Assembly (NCBI RefSeq): GCF_001424485.1
Contig: NZ_LMQC01000012.1
Coordinates: 457,012 to 521,011 of the forward strand
Direction of reading: 5' to 3'
Length of the DNA stretch: 64,000 nt
From: Modestobacter sp. Leaf380
GTDB lineage: Bacteria; Actinomycetota; Actinomycetes; Mycobacteriales; Geodermatophilaceae
Part shown: positions 1 to 9,172 of the stretch, piece by piece
Layout of the letters: each line of letters starts with the position of its first letter
Position numbering within the stretch: position 1 is the stretch's first letter
The notes under the pieces: generated by a model
What the model was told of the DNA's origin: nothing
What the model saw: the letters and a program-made list of their open reading frames with translations, nothing else
The model's database searches: none
Translations under genes and position numbers: made by a program

Positions 1-2068
1 CCAGCAGCGCGTTGGACGGCAGCTCGCACATCATCACCACCGACAGGTCGTTCTCCCCGCGGACCAGCCCGTGCGAGGCCAGCAGCTCGACCACGCCCTC
101 GATCTCGGCCACGGTCCGCACGAACGGGATCATGATCTTGACGTTGGTCAGGCCCATCTCGTCCCGGACGTACCGCAGCGCCTCGCACTCCATCGCGAAG
201 CACTCGGCGAAGTCCGCCGACAGGTACCGGGAGGCGCCCCGGTAACCCAGCATCGGGTTCTCCTCGTGCGGCTCGTACAGCTCGCCGCCGACCAGGTTGG
301 CGTACTCGTTGGACTTGAAGTCGCTCATCCGCACGATGACCGGCTCGGGGGCGAACGCCGCGGCGATCATCGAGATGCCCTCGGCCACCCGCTGGACGAA
401 GAACTCCCGCGGCGAGGAGTACGCGGCGATCGCCTCGCTGATCTCCTCGCGCAGCCGGCCCTCGAGCTGGTCGTGGTCCAGCAGCGCCCGCGGGTGGATG
501 CCGATCTGCCGGTTGATCACGAACTCCAGCCGGGCCAGCCCGACGCCGGCGTGCGGCAGCCGGGAGAACGCGAAGGCCTGTTCCGGCGTCCCGACGTTCA
601 TCATGATCTTGGTGGGGATGTCCGGCATCGCGTCCAGCCGGGTCTCCTCCACCTCGAAGTCGACCAGCCCCTCGTAGACGTTGCCGGTGTCACCCTCGGC
701 GCAGGAGACGGTGACCTCCTGCCCGTCGGTCAGCGTGCGGGTGGCGTCCCCGGTGCCCACGACGGCCGGGATGCCCAGCTCGCGGGCGATGATCGCGGCG
801 TGGCAGGTGCGCCCGCCGCGGTTGGTGACGATCGCCGAGGCCCGCTTCATGATCGGCTCCCAGTCGGGGTCGGTCATGTCCGCGACCAGCACGTCACCGC
901 GCCGGAAGTCGGCCATCTCCTCGATGTCGGAGAGCACCTTGACCGCGCCGGCGCCGATCTTCTGCCCGATCGCCCGGCCCTCGACGATCACCGTGCCGGT
1001 GCCGGTCAGCTTGTAGCGCTCCAACGAGCTGCCGGCCCGGGAGACCACCGTCTCCGGGCGGGCCTGCAGCACGTACAACTCGCCGTCCCGGCCGTCCTTC
1101 CCCCACTCGATGTCCATCGGGCGCCCGTAGTGCTCCTCGATGGTGAGCGCGTACCGGGCCAGCTGCAGCACCTCGTCGTCGGTGAGGGAGAGCTTCCGGC
1201 GGTCGGCCTCGTCGACGTCCACGAACTCCGTCGTCCGGCCGACGGTGGCGTCGTCGGTGTAGACCATCTTGGTGGCCTTGTCCCCCACCCCCCGCTTGAG
1301 GACGGCGGCCTTCCCGGCCCGCAGCGAGGGCTTGTAGACGTAGAACTCGTCGGGGTTCACCGCACCCTGCACGACGCCCTCCCCCAGCCCGTAGGCCGAG
1401 GTGATGAAGACCGCGTCGGGGAACCCGGACTCGGTGTCCATGGTGAACATGACGCCGGAGGAGCCGATGTCCGAGCGGACCATCCGCTGCACCCCGGCCG
1501 ACAGCGCCACCGCGTCGTGCTCGAAGCCGTGGTGCACCCGGTAGGCGATCGCCCGGTCGTTGTAGAGCGAGGCGTAGACCTCGCGGATCGCGGTGAGCAC
1601 CGAGTCGATGCCGCGCACGTTGAGGAAGGTCTCCTGCTGCCCGGCGAAGGAGGCATCGGGCAGGTCCTCGGCGGTCGCGCTGGACCGGACGGCGAAGGAC
1701 AGCTCGGCGTCGTCGCCGGTCAGCTGTTCGTAGCCGGCCCGGATGTCGGCCTCCAGGTCCTCGGGGAAGGGCTGGTCCACCATCCAGCCGCGGATCTCCC
1801 GGCCGGCCGCCGACAGCGACCGGACGTCGTCGACGTCCAGCGAGGCCAGCTTCGCGCTGATCCGCTCGGCCAGCCCGGTGTCGCCCAGGAAGTGCCGGTA
1901 GGCCGCGGCGGTGGTGGCGAACCCGTCGGGCACCCGGACGCCGGCGTCGGCGAGGTGGGAGATCATCTCGCCCAGCGAGGAGTTCTTGCCGCCGACCTCC
2001 TCCAGGTCGCCCATGCCCAGCTCGGCGAACCAACGGACGTTCTGGGTGCTCGCACGCACGGTGCTCAC
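1..2068 (-). CDS. ppsA: Phosphoenolpyruvate synthase (pyruvate, water dikinase), C-terminus beyond window
   Basis: Converts pyruvate, ATP and water to PEP, AMP and phosphate, a gluconeogenic cytoplasmic step. About 690 residues are visible. The N-terminal ATP-grasp part contains LGEMISHL, the [20 protein letters not shown] loop and LQARPET. The swivelling domain carries GGRTCHAAI with the phosphorylated His at about residue 423, and the start of the PEP-binding TIM barrel follows. The GTG start at 2068 is preceded by AGGAGG with good spacing. The gene is truncated by the window, so the catalytic Cys region is not seen. The start overlaps the stop of the upstream regulator gene by 4 nt (GTGA), so the two are co-transcribed. 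Confidence 0.95.
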   Translation of the reverse strand, partial: MSTVRASTQNVRWFAELGMGDLEEVGGKNSSLGEMISHLADAGVRVPDGFATTAAAYRHFLGDTGLAERISAKLASLDVDDVRSLSAAGREIRGWMVDQPFPEDLEADIRAGYEQLTGDDAELSFAVRSSATAEDLPDASFAGQQETFLNVRGIDSVLTAIREVYASLYNDRAIAYRVHHGFEHDAVALSAGVQRMVRSDIGSSGVMFTMDTESGFPDAVFITSAYGLGEGVVQGAVNPDEFYVYKPSLRAGKAAVLKRGVGDKATKMVYTDDATVGRTTEFVDVDEADRRKLSLTDDEVLQLARYALTIEEHYGRPMDIEWGKDGRDGELYVLQARPETVVSRAGSSLERYKLTGTGTVIVEGRAIGQKIGAGAVKVLSDIEEMADFRRGDVLVADMTDPDWEPIMKRASAIVTNRGGRTCHAAIIARELGIPAVVGTGDATRTLTDGQEVTVSCAEGDTGNVYEGLVDFEVEETRLDAMPDIPTKIMMNVGTPEQAFAFSRLPHAGVGLARLEFVINRQIGIHPRALLDHDQLEGRLREEISEAIAAYSSPREFFVQRVAEGISMIAAAFAPEPVIVRMSDFKSNEYANLVGGELYEPHEENPMLGYRGASRYLSADFAECFAMECEALRYVRDEMGLTNVKIMIPFVRTVAEIEGVVELLASHGLVRGENDLSVVMMCELPSNALL

Positions 2069-2952
2069 GGGGTGCCTCCTGGGGTGGGGGTGCTCCCGGC
2101 CGGGGTCCGGCCGGGGCGGCGTCGCTTGAGGGTCTGCAGGACGACGGCGGCGATCTCCTCCACCGAGGAGCTCGACGTGTCGATGGTCGGCAGCCGGTGC
2201 CGGTCGTACATGGCGGTGGCCTGCCGGAGCTCTCCGCGGCACTGGGCCTCGGAGGCGTAGCGGGAGTTGGGGCGTCGTTCCTGGCGCACCCGGGACAGCC
2301 GGGTCACCGTCGTCGTCAGCCCGAAGCACTTGGCCGCGTGGTCCTTCACCGGACGGGGCAGGTCGGTGGTCTCCAGGTCCTCGTCGACCAAGGGGTAGTT
2401 GGCCACGAAGAGCCCGTGCTGCAGGGCCAGGTACATGGCGGTGGGCGTCTTGCCGCACCGCGAGGGGGCCAGCAGGATCACGTCGGCCCGCTCGATGGCC
2501 CGGAAGGTCTGCCCGTCGTCGTGCTCGATGGCGAACTCGACCGCCGCCATCCGGTCGTTGTAGCGCCGGACGTCGCCGACCCCGTGCAGCCGGCGGGCCT
2601 CGCGCAGCCCCCGGACACCGAGCAGGTCCTCGACCCGGGCCATGTGCATGCCGAAGAGGTCGATCACCGGGGCGCGGGTCCGCAGCAGCTCGGCCCGCAC
2701 CTCGTCGACGACGGCGGTGCAGAACACCAGCGGCTGGGCCGGGCCGTCCCCGGCCTCCTCCATCGCCCGGTCGAGCTGGGCGACCACCTCGCGAGCCTGC
2801 TCCACCGTGCCGATGAACGGGATCATGGTCCGCTCGAAGACCAGCTCGGGGAACTGGATGAGCAGCGCGTTGCCCATGATCTCCGCGCTGATCCCCGTCG
2901 AGTCGGACAGGAAGAAGACCGGGACCGGGGGCACCTCCGGGAGCCCGGTCAC
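2065..2952 (-). CDS. ppsR: PEP synthase regulatory protein (DUF299 kinase/pyrophosphorylase)
   Basis: Bifunctional family that switches PEP synthase or PPDK off and on by ADP-dependent phosphorylation, and phosphate-dependent dephosphorylation, of the Thr next to the catalytic His. That Thr is present in PpsA here (GGRTCH). Visible features are the N-terminal [31 protein letters not shown] and the nucleotide loop [11 protein letters not shown] (residues 160-170). The 295-residue length fits the family. I chose GTG at 2952 because the conserved domain begins there; an in-frame extension to 3102 is Arg/Ser-rich and unlike the family. The gene overlaps ppsA by 4 nt. Confidence 0.92.
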   Translation of the reverse strand: MTGLPEVPPVPVFFLSDSTGISAEIMGNALLIQFPELVFERTMIPFIGTVEQAREVVAQLDRAMEEAGDGPAQPLVFCTAVVDEVRAELLRTRAPVIDLFGMHMARVEDLLGVRGLREARRLHGVGDVRRYNDRMAAVEFAIEHDDGQTFRAIERADVILLAPSRCGKTPTAMYLALQHGLFVANYPLVDEDLETTDLPRPVKDHAAKCFGLTTTVTRLSRVRQERRPNSRYASEAQCRGELRQATAMYDRHRLPTIDTSSSSVEEIAAVVLQTLKRRRPGRTPAGSTPTPGGTP

Positions 2953-2986
2953 CCGTGGATCCCGGCGGGGACCGACCGCGCGCGCG

Positions 2987-3022
2987 GACGACCGCACTGA
3001 CGACCGCACTGACGACCTGGCA
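2987..3022. repeat. Three tandem 12-bp units upstream of ppsR
   Basis: Two perfect copies of GACGACCGCACT (2987-2998, 2999-3010) are followed by a degenerate third unit beginning GACGACC. The block lies 35-70 bp upstream of the chosen ppsR start, in the interval 2953-3225 that holds no gene apart from the terminator near 3140. It could be a regulator site or simple slippage; no protein is implied. Confidence 0.45.
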
Positions 3023-3123
3023 CAGCTGCTGCAGACACCGGCACCTCGAGACCTCGGGACAGCCATCCTGCGGGCTGCCGACGACACCGGCAAGAGGCGC
3101 ACGACCCGCGGGGACGGTCAGGG

Positions 3124-3153
3124 CCCTCCCGGGACGACGCTGTCCCGGGAGGG
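3124..3153 (-). terminator. Perfect hairpin downstream of the E2 gene
   Basis: A 12-bp perfect stem (CCCTCCCGGGAC and its complement) with a 6-nt loop, about 75 nt past the E2 stop codon on the minus strand. There is no long T tract, as is usual in GC-rich actinobacteria. It probably ends the E1alpha-E1beta-E2 transcript and insulates ppsR-ppsA, which lies downstream on the same strand. Confidence 0.7.
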
Positions 3154-3225
3154 TGTTCGTGGGGCCGCCGCCGGCCGGGCGTGAGCACCGGCCGGCGGCG
3201 GGCAGGGGGACGCCGCAGGGGCGGG

Positions 3226-4569
3226 TCAGGCCAGGTCGTCGGCCATCAGCGCGAGCAACCGGGCGCCGTCGGCACCGTCGCCGACCCGGTGGTCCACGGT
3301 GAGCCCGGCGGTGACCACCAGGGCCGTGCCGATGCCGCCGGGGACGGCGACCGGACGACGGCTGATCGAGCCCAGGGCCAGCACGCTGCCCTGCGGCGGG
3401 GTGATCAGCGCCTGGAACCGGTCGACGCCCAGGCCGCCCAGGTTGGACAGGCTGGAGTTGGCCACGCCCTGGTGGGCGGCGTCGACCTTGCCGTCCCGGG
3501 CCGCCCGGGCCACCGCACGCAGGTCCTCGTCGAGCCTGCGCGGGTTGGCGCTCTCCGGGGAGCTGAAGGTGGGCACCATCAGCCCGCCCGGGGTGTCCAC
3601 CGCGAGCGCCACGACGGGCGCGCCGGTGGGCACCGCGTTCTCGCCGTCCCAGCGGTCCAGCAGACGGGGCACCTGCAGCAGGGCCCGGGCGTAGGACTGC
3701 AGCAGCACCGTCGTCCAGGACAGCCCGTCGCGGTGGGTGTCGGCGGCGTCCAGGTGCAGGTCCCGCCAGACCGTGAACTGCGGGATGGCCGCGCTCTCGG
3801 TCATCTTGCGGGCCACGGCCCGCCGGACGGCGGCGACCTTGGGGCTGACCCCCGCGGCCGGCGCGGACGCCGGGGCCGGGGCCTGGGCGGGCGCCGCGGC
3901 CGGTGCCGGGGTGGCGGCCGGCGCGGCCGGGGGCACCTGCTGCTGGGCCTGCACCGCGGCGCGCTTGCGCTGCGGCGGGGTCAGCGGCCGGGCCGGGGGC
4001 TCCGGCGCGGCCGCGGCGGGCACGGCGGGCACGGCGGGTGCAGCCGCGGACTCCACGGCGGAGCGGACGTCGGCGATCGACACCACTCCCCCGGGACCGG
4101 TCGGGGTGACCGACCGCAGGTCCAGGCCGGCCTCGGCGGCCAGCGCCCGGGCCCGCGGCACGGCGGCCACCGGTCCGGTCGCGGCGCGCTCGGCCACCGG
4201 GGTGGGGGCCCCGCCCGGGGCGGGCTCGGGCTCCGGGACGACGGCGTCGGCGCCGTCGGACCCCAGCTCGTCCCCGATCGCGGCCGGCTCCTCGGGGTCA
4301 CCGAAGTCGAGCAGGTCGGTGAAGGAGTCGCCGTCGGCCTCGATCCAGCCGATCGGCTCACCGACCGGGACCATGCCGGACTCGACGACGATCTCGACCA
4401 GCACGCCGGTGGCCGGGCTCTCCACCTCCATGTCCACCTTGTCGGTGAGCACCTCGCAGATGACGTCACCGGAGCCGATCTCGTCGCCGACGGCGATCGC
4501 CCAGTGGCTGAGCTCGCCCTCGGTCATCGTCATCGACATCTTGGGCATCCGGACGGGGACGCGTGCCAC
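3226..4569 (-). CDS. Dihydrolipoyl acyltransferase, E2 of a 2-oxo acid/acetoin-type dehydrogenase complex
   Basis: Transfers the acyl group from lipoyl-lysine to CoA. Domains in order: a lipoyl domain (residues 4-78) with the lipoylated Lys at about 44 in [10 protein letters not shown]; a linker; a peripheral-subunit-binding domain around [14 protein letters not shown]; a long Ala/Pro-rich hinge; and the catalytic domain ending [15 protein letters not shown] with catalytic His427 and Asp431. 447 residues, a single lipoyl domain. It is third in the E1alpha-E1beta-E2 operon, starting 3 nt after the E1beta stop. No E3 gene is nearby, so the complex presumably uses a dihydrolipoamide dehydrogenase encoded elsewhere. 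The substrate is not proven. Confidence 0.9.
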   Translation of the reverse strand: MARVPVRMPKMSMTMTEGELSHWAIAVGDEIGSGDVICEVLTDKVDMEVESPATGVLVEIVVESGMVPVGEPIGWIEADGDSFTDLLDFGDPEEPAAIGDELGSDGADAVVPEPEPAPGGAPTPVAERAATGPVAAVPRARALAAEAGLDLRSVTPTGPGGVVSIADVRSAVESAAAPAVPAVPAAAAPEPPARPLTPPQRKRAAVQAQQQVPPAAPAATPAPAAAPAQAPAPASAPAAGVSPKVAAVRRAVARKMTESAAIPQFTVWRDLHLDAADTHRDGLSWTTVLLQSYARALLQVPRLLDRWDGENAVPTGAPVVALAVDTPGGLMVPTFSSPESANPRRLDEDLRAVARAARDGKVDAAHQGVANSSLSNLGGLGVDRFQALITPPQGSVLALGSISRRPVAVPGGIGTALVVTAGLTVDHRVGDGADGARLLALMADDLA

Positions 4570-4572
4570 GGG

Positions 4573-5598
4573 TCAGGCCTCCTGGGTGGCCAGGGCACGC
4601 CCGGCGACCACGATGTCGTCGAGCTGCGGGACCATCGCGGCCTCCAGCGCCGGCGCGTACGGCATCGGGGCGTCCAGGCCGCACAGCCGCTTGATCGGGG
4701 CCTCGAGGCTGTACAGCGCCGAGGACCCGGCGATCCGGGCGGCGATCTCGGACATGAAGCCCACGTGCCCGGGGGCCTCCTGCACCAGCATCACCCGGCC
4801 GGTGCGCCGGACGGCGTCCAGGATCGGGGCCTCGTCCAGCGGGGTGAGCGTGACCGGGTCGACGACGGTGGCCTCGATGCCCTCGTCGGCGAGCCGGGCC
4901 GCGGCCTCCAGGCTGCGGCTGACCATGATCCCGGTGGCCACGATGGTGAGGTCGGCGCCCTCGCGGCGGACGACGCTGCGGCCCAGGGGCACCCGGTCGG
5001 CACCCGCGGGCACGTGGCCCTTGGTGCGGTAGAGCAGCTTGTGCTCGAGGAAGACGACCGGGTTCGGGTCGTCGATCGCGGCCAGCAGCAGGCCCTTGAC
5101 CTCGGACACGGTGCTGGGCATGACGACCTTCAGGCCGGGCACGTGGGCGAACCACGCCTCCAGGCTCTGCGAGTGCTGGGCGGCGGCACCGGTGCCCGAG
5201 CCCAGCGGGGTGCGCAGCACCATCGGCACCGAGACGGCGCCACCGAGCATGAAGTGGATCTTGGCGGCCTGGTTGACGATCTGGTCCATCGCCTGGCAGG
5301 TGAAGTCGGAGAACTGGATCTCCACGATCGGCCGCATGCCGGCCAGCGCTGCGCCGACGGCGGCACCCACGATGCCGAGCTCGGAGATCGGGGTGTCCCG
5401 GATCCGCTCCTTGCCGAAGCGGTGCACCAGGTCGCCGCTGACGCCGAAGGCGCCGCCGTAGACGCCGACGTCCTCGCCGAGCATGAAGACCCGGTCGTCG
5501 GCGGTCATCGCCTCGGCGAGGGCCTCGCGGATGGCCTCGGAGTAGGTGAGCTCCCGACTCTCGGCCTGGGTCTCGGTCTGGGGCAGGGTGGCGGTCAT
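4573..5598 (-). CDS. TPP-dependent dehydrogenase E1 component, beta subunit
   Basis: Forms the alpha2beta2 E1 with the upstream alpha subunit and helps bind TPP. The 341 residues show family blocks: [49 protein letters not shown] and [17 protein letters not shown], then a C-terminal transketolase-like domain ([25 protein letters not shown]). ATG at 5598 overlaps the E1alpha stop in TGATG, so translation is coupled. Members of this family act on pyruvate, branched-chain 2-oxo acids or acetoin, and the sequence alone does not decide between them. Confidence 0.92.
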   Translation of the reverse strand: MTATLPQTETQAESRELTYSEAIREALAEAMTADDRVFMLGEDVGVYGGAFGVSGDLVHRFGKERIRDTPISELGIVGAAVGAALAGMRPIVEIQFSDFTCQAMDQIVNQAAKIHFMLGGAVSVPMVLRTPLGSGTGAAAQHSQSLEAWFAHVPGLKVVMPSTVSEVKGLLLAAIDDPNPVVFLEHKLLYRTKGHVPAGADRVPLGRSVVRREGADLTIVATGIMVSRSLEAAARLADEGIEATVVDPVTLTPLDEAPILDAVRRTGRVMLVQEAPGHVGFMSEIAARIAGSSALYSLEAPIKRLCGLDAPMPYAPALEAAMVPQLDDIVVAGRALATQEA

Positions 5599-6701
5599 CA
5601 GCGGGTCACGTCCTGGTTGGGGCTGGATGCGAGGGGTGCTGCGTCGACGGGGGCGAAGACGGCGTCGAGCAGGTCACCGGGGTCGGCGTCGGTGCCGGAG
5701 TTGGCCTCCCGGACGGCGGCCTTGATCGCGTCCGTGGCCTCGTCGCGGGCGGCGGTGATGTCGGCGGCGGTGAGCAGACCGGACTCGGTCACCTTGGTCT
5801 CGAAGGCGACGATCGGGTCCCGCTCACGCCACTCGGCGATCTCCTCGCGGGTGCGGTACAGGTTCTTGTCGCTCTTGCTGTGGCCCTTCCAGCGGTAGGT
5901 CTCGGCCTCGATCAACGTGGGGCCGCCACCGTTGCGGGCGCGGTCCACGGCCTCGGCGGCGACGGCGTGCACGGCGTCCAGGTCGTTGCCGTCGACGGTG
6001 ACCCCGGGCATGCCGTAGGCCGCGGCCCGGTCGGCGACGTGCGGGACGGCCATCGAGAACTCGGTGGAGAAGCTCATGCCGTACTTGTTGTTCTCGCAGA
6101 CGAACACGACCGGCAGGTCCCAGATCGCGGCCAGGTTCAGGCCCTCGTGGAAGGCGCCCTCGTTGGTCGCGCCGTCGCCGAAGAAGCTCGCGACGACCCG
6201 GTCCTCGCCGCGCATCTTGTAGGCCAGCGCTGCGCCGGCGGCGATCGGGATGCCCCCGCCGACGATGCCGTTGGCACCGAGGTTGCCGGTGGCGACGTCG
6301 GCGATGTGCATCGAGCCACCGCGACCGCGGCAGTACCCGGTCTCCTTGGCCAGCAGCTCGGCCATCATCCGGGTCAGGTCCGCGCCCTGGGCGATGCAGT
6401 GCCCGTGGCCGCGGTGCGTGCTGGTGATCGCGTCGCGCTCGCGCAGGGCCAGGCAGACACCGGTCGCACTGGCCTCCTGGCCGATCGACAGGTGCATGGT
6501 GCCGTGCATGAGCCCGCGGGCGAACAGGTCGTCCACGGCCTCCTCGAAGCGGCGGATGCGCCACATGGTGCCCAGCGCTGCGCGGGCGGTGGCCGGGTCG
6601 GTGGACGGCGCGGCGGGGACGCCGTCCTGGACGGGCGGCTGGTGCGCGATGGCGGTGATGTCGGACTCCCTGGTCTGCACTTCTGTGACGACGGTCTGCA
6701 C
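5598..6701 (-). CDS. TPP-dependent dehydrogenase E1 component, alpha subunit (acetoin-dehydrogenase-like)
   Basis: Carries the TPP motif [17 protein letters not shown]...VCENN (residues 175-204) and the blocks [16 protein letters not shown] and [10 protein letters not shown]...[10 protein letters not shown]. As remembered, these resemble AcoA of acetoin dehydrogenases more than classical PDH alpha chains. 367 residues; the first 40 or so are poorly structured and variable, so a downstream GTG start (residue 8) is also possible. It heads a three-gene operon divergent from a PTS operon. A consensus-like promoter lies immediately upstream and would give a leader of only about 6 nt. Confidence 0.9.
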   Translation of the reverse strand: MQTVVTEVQTRESDITAIAHQPPVQDGVPAAPSTDPATARAALGTMWRIRRFEEAVDDLFARGLMHGTMHLSIGQEASATGVCLALRERDAITSTHRGHGHCIAQGADLTRMMAELLAKETGYCRGRGGSMHIADVATGNLGANGIVGGGIPIAAGAALAYKMRGEDRVVASFFGDGATNEGAFHEGLNLAAIWDLPVVFVCENNKYGMSFSTEFSMAVPHVADRAAAYGMPGVTVDGNDLDAVHAVAAEAVDRARNGGGPTLIEAETYRWKGHSKSDKNLYRTREEIAEWRERDPIVAFETKVTESGLLTAADITAARDEATDAIKAAVREANSGTDADPGDLLDAVFAPVDAAPLASSPNQDVTR

Positions 6702-6713
6702 GTCTGCTCAGGG

Positions 6714-6742
6714 AATGTAGGGCCTGCCCGAATGTGACGCAA
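6714..6742 (-). promoter_or_regulatory. Sigma70-like promoter for the E1alpha-E1beta-E2 operon
   Basis: On the minus strand, -35 TTGCGT (6742-6737) and -10 TACATT (6719-6714) are separated by exactly 17 nt. The predicted start near 6707 is only about 6 nt before the GTG at 6701, so the mRNA would be almost leaderless. The -35 box overlaps the proposed IIB start on the other strand. Confidence 0.55.
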
Positions 6743-7048
6743 GCCCCTCCCCCGGGAGTCGTCCGCGCGGTCCCCCGGCCACGACGGCGCTGCGGGACCG
6801 GGGTCGCGACTTCGACCGTCGTGGCCACCAAGATCCGCGACTCGTTGACCCAGCGCGGGATGGACGTCGACGTGCGTCAGGGCAAGGTCATGGACCTGCT
6901 GTCGGGCAACGCCGACGCCGACCTGATCGTCGCGACCACGCAGATCCCCGACTCGGTGACCATCCCGGTCGTGGCCGGGCTGCCCTTCCTCACCGGCATG
7001 GGCCTCGCCGCCACCCTCGACGACATCGCTGCGCGCCTGTCCGCCTGA
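6734..7048 (+). CDS. PTS galactitol-type EIIB component, with an atypical N-terminus
   Basis: Phosphocarrier domain that receives phosphate from EIIA on a Cys. It shows CGTGVATSTVVATKI with Cys20, then DADLIVATTQIPDSVTIPVV and GLPFLTGMGL, typical of GatB-like proteins. The segment before the Cys loop is Pro/Arg-rich (GVVRAVPRPRRR) and lacks the hydrophobic first beta strand usually found there; no other frame supplies it. The GTG at 6734 is the only start that keeps the Cys loop, and it lies 32 bp from the divergent E1alpha start. The N-terminus may be degenerate or misread. Followed by IIC and IIA. Confidence 0.75.
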   Translation: MTQAPPPGVVRAVPRPRRRCGTGVATSTVVATKIRDSLTQRGMDVDVRQGKVMDLLSGNADADLIVATTQIPDSVTIPVVAGLPFLTGMGLAATLDDIAARLSA

Positions 7049-7052
7049 GCTC

Positions 7053-7084
7053 GCCCGCACGCCCGCACGCCCGCACGCCCGCAC
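7053..7084. repeat. Four tandem copies of GCCCGCAC between IIB and IIC
   Basis: Four perfect 8-bp units (7053-7060, 7061-7068, 7069-7076, 7077-7084), then a degenerate fifth, fill much of the 80-bp gap between the IIB stop and the IIC start. An 8-bp unit is prone to slippage; changes here would alter the distance between genes, not their frames. Confidence 0.7.
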
Positions 7085-7128
7085 GCCCGTCCTCCTCCGC
7101 ACGCCCCCCCAGCACCCAGGAGCCCCCG

Positions 7129-8553
7129 ATGCAAGACGCACTCAAGGCAGTCACGTCGTACTTCAACGACGTCGGCGCGGCCGTGGTCCTCCCCATCCTG
7201 ATCACGATCCTGGCGCTGGTCCTGGGTCAGAAGTTCAGCCGCGCCATGCACTCCGGCGTCCTGATCGGCGTCGGCTTCATCGGGGTCAACCTGGTGATCG
7301 GGCTGCTCTTCGCCCAGGTCAGCCCGGCCGCGCAGGCACTGGCGCAGCGGTTCGACGTCGACCTGGGGATCGTGGACGTGGGCTGGCCCTCCAGCGCCGC
7401 CATCGCGTTCGGCTCCACCGTCGGCGCGCTGATCATCCCGTTCTGCCTGCTGCTCAACATCGTGCTGCTGGTCGTCGGGCTCACCCGGACCTTCAACATC
7501 GACCTCTGGAACTACTGGCACTTCGCGCTGTCGGGCGCCCTGGTCGCGGCCGTGAGCGACAACCTCTGGCTGGGCCTGGCCACCGCCGGGGTCGCGATGG
7601 TCGTCACGCTGGCGCTGGCGGACTGGTCGGCCCCGCTGGTGCAGAAGTACTTCTCCTTCCCGGACATCTCCTTCCCGCACGCCACCGCGGCCCCCTACGC
7701 GCTCTTCGCGATCCCGCTGAACTGGGTCTTCGACCGCATTCCGGGACTGCGCTCGCTGAACGCGGACCCCATGGCGATCCAGAAGCGGTTCGGCATCTTC
7801 GGTGAGTCGATGTTCCTGGGCCTGGTCATCGGCCTGGTGCTCGGACTGGCCGGCTACGGCTTCGACGACCCCCGCGCGGACTCCATCTCGATCCTGACGC
7901 TGGGCATCAACGTCGCCGCGATCATGCTGCTGCTGCCCCGGATGGTCGCCATCCTGATGGAGGGCCTGATCCCGGTCTCGGAGTCCGCCCGTGACTTCCT
8001 GGCCCGCAGGTTCCCCGGCAAGAAGTTCTACATCGGCCTGGACGCCGCCCTGGCGGTCGGTCAGCCCGCGGTGCTCGCGACGGCGCTGCTGCTGGTCCCC
8101 ATCACCATCGTGCTGGCCATCGCGCTGGCGCCGGTGGGCAACCAGGTGCTGCCGCTGGTCGACCTCGCGACGATCCCCTTCATCATCGCGATCATGGTGC
8201 CGATCTTCCGCGGCAACATCGTCCGCTCGGTGATCGGTGGCGCGCTGGTCATCGGCGGCGGCCTCTTCATCGCCACCGCGATCTCCGGCACCTTCACCCA
8301 GGTCGCCAGCGAGTCCGGCTTCAGCAGCGAGCAGGGCGGTGACCGCATCTCCTCCCTGGTGGACGGCGCCAACCCGCTCACCGGTCTGCTGACCTGGCTC
8401 GGCAGCCTGGGCCCGATCGGGGTCCTGGTCGGCGCACTTGCCTCGCTGGTGCTGGCCGTCGTCATCGCCCGCGTCGTCCGCCGCCGTGACCTCGCCGAGG
8501 CCGTCGGGCAGGCCGACGCCGAGACCAACGCCGAGAAGCAGGCCTTTGCGTGA
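7129..8553 (+). CDS. PTS galactitol-type EIIC membrane permease
   Basis: 474 residues, strongly hydrophobic with about ten or more predicted membrane spans. The start MQDALKAVTSYFNDVGAAVV and the block LGQKFSRAMHSGVLIGVGFIG match the GatC-type IIC family. It translocates and couples phosphorylation of a polyol or sugar supplied by IIB/IIA; galactitol is only the family name and the real substrate is unknown. ATG at 7129 follows AGGAG with 7-nt spacing. The stop overlaps the IIA start by 4 nt (GTGA). Confidence 0.9.
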   Translation: MQDALKAVTSYFNDVGAAVVLPILITILALVLGQKFSRAMHSGVLIGVGFIGVNLVIGLLFAQVSPAAQALAQRFDVDLGIVDVGWPSSAAIAFGSTVGALIIPFCLLLNIVLLVVGLTRTFNIDLWNYWHFALSGALVAAVSDNLWLGLATAGVAMVVTLALADWSAPLVQKYFSFPDISFPHATAAPYALFAIPLNWVFDRIPGLRSLNADPMAIQKRFGIFGESMFLGLVIGLVLGLAGYGFDDPRADSISILTLGINVAAIMLLLPRMVAILMEGLIPVSESARDFLARRFPGKKFYIGLDAALAVGQPAVLATALLLVPITIVLAIALAPVGNQVLPLVDLATIPFIIAIMVPIFRGNIVRSVIGGALVIGGGLFIATAISGTFTQVASESGFSSEQGGDRISSLVDGANPLTGLLTWLGSLGPIGVLVGALASLVLAVVIARVVRRRDLAEAVGQADAETNAEKQAFA

Positions 8554-9017
8554 TCGGCACGCTCACCGACGACCTGGTGCTGGTGCACCCGGCCGTGAGC
8601 GACCGGGCCGCGCTGCTCCGGCTGATGGCCGAGCACGCCCACCGGGCCGGCCGGGTGCACGACACGTTCGCCGACGCGGTGGTGGAACGGGAGGGCCGGT
8701 TCCCCACGGGCCTGCCGACCGCGGTCCCGTCCGCCATCCCGCACACCGACGCGGGTCACGTGGTCTCCGCCGGCGCGGTGGTGGCCCTGCTGGCCGAGCC
8801 GGTCACGTTCGTCGAGATGGGGTCCAGCGACCGCGAGGTCGCCGCCCGCCTCGTCGTCATGCTGCTGGTGCAGGACCCCGACCAGCAGGTCACCGCACTC
8901 GGGGAGGTCATCGCGGCCCTGCAGGACCCCGCGCTGGCCGACCGTCTCGCCACCGTCGAGCACCCGGGTGACCTGGTGCGGGCGCTGCGTCCCGAGGGTG
9001 CCGTCGGCCCTGCCTGA
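8550..9017 (+). CDS. PTS fructose/galactitol-type EIIA component
   Basis: 155-residue PTS EIIA type-2 domain that accepts phosphate from HPr on His65 in AIPHTDAGH. The preceding REGRFPTGLPT and the later VVMLLVQDPDQQVTALGEV are family blocks. It is translationally coupled to IIC. The order IIB-IIC-IIA on separate polypeptides is typical of the galactitol group. A strong hairpin follows. Confidence 0.92.
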   Translation: MIGTLTDDLVLVHPAVSDRAALLRLMAEHAHRAGRVHDTFADAVVEREGRFPTGLPTAVPSAIPHTDAGHVVSAGAVVALLAEPVTFVEMGSSDREVAARLVVMLLVQDPDQQVTALGEVIAALQDPALADRLATVEHPGDLVRALRPEGAVGPA

Positions 9018-9024
9018 CCCGGCC

Positions 9025-9060
9025 CGTCGGCCAGGGGGCACCGCCGCCCCCTGGCCGACG
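9025..9060 (+). terminator. Perfect 15-bp hairpin after the PTS operon
   Basis: CGTCGGCCAGGGGGC pairs perfectly with its downstream complement across a 6-nt loop. It starts 7 nt after the IIA stop, so it probably terminates the IIB-IIC-IIA transcript and separates it from the SorC regulator. Confidence 0.8.
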
Positions 9061-9104
9061 CGCCGTCCCCGCCGGGTCCGACCACCGGCGCGGACACCCC
9101 ACCT

Positions 9105-9131
9105 GGGGCACCATCGGCGGTGATCTGCCCC
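9105..9131. promoter_or_regulatory. Possible operator upstream of the SorC regulator
   Basis: Inverted repeat GGGGCA...TGCCCC with a 15-bp centre, 42 bp before the regulator start. SorC/DeoR-type proteins often control their own gene; only the arms are symmetric, so this is weak. Confidence 0.25.
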
Positions 9132-9172
9132 TCGACGGCAGCGCCGTCCACCCCAGCGAGAGGAACCACCCC

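Noticed and set aside
71-2260. 729-codon open frame on the plus strand opposite ppsA
   Set aside because: Composition and low-complexity His/Gly/Arg runs are those of an antisense shadow; PpsA on the minus strand explains the region fully.
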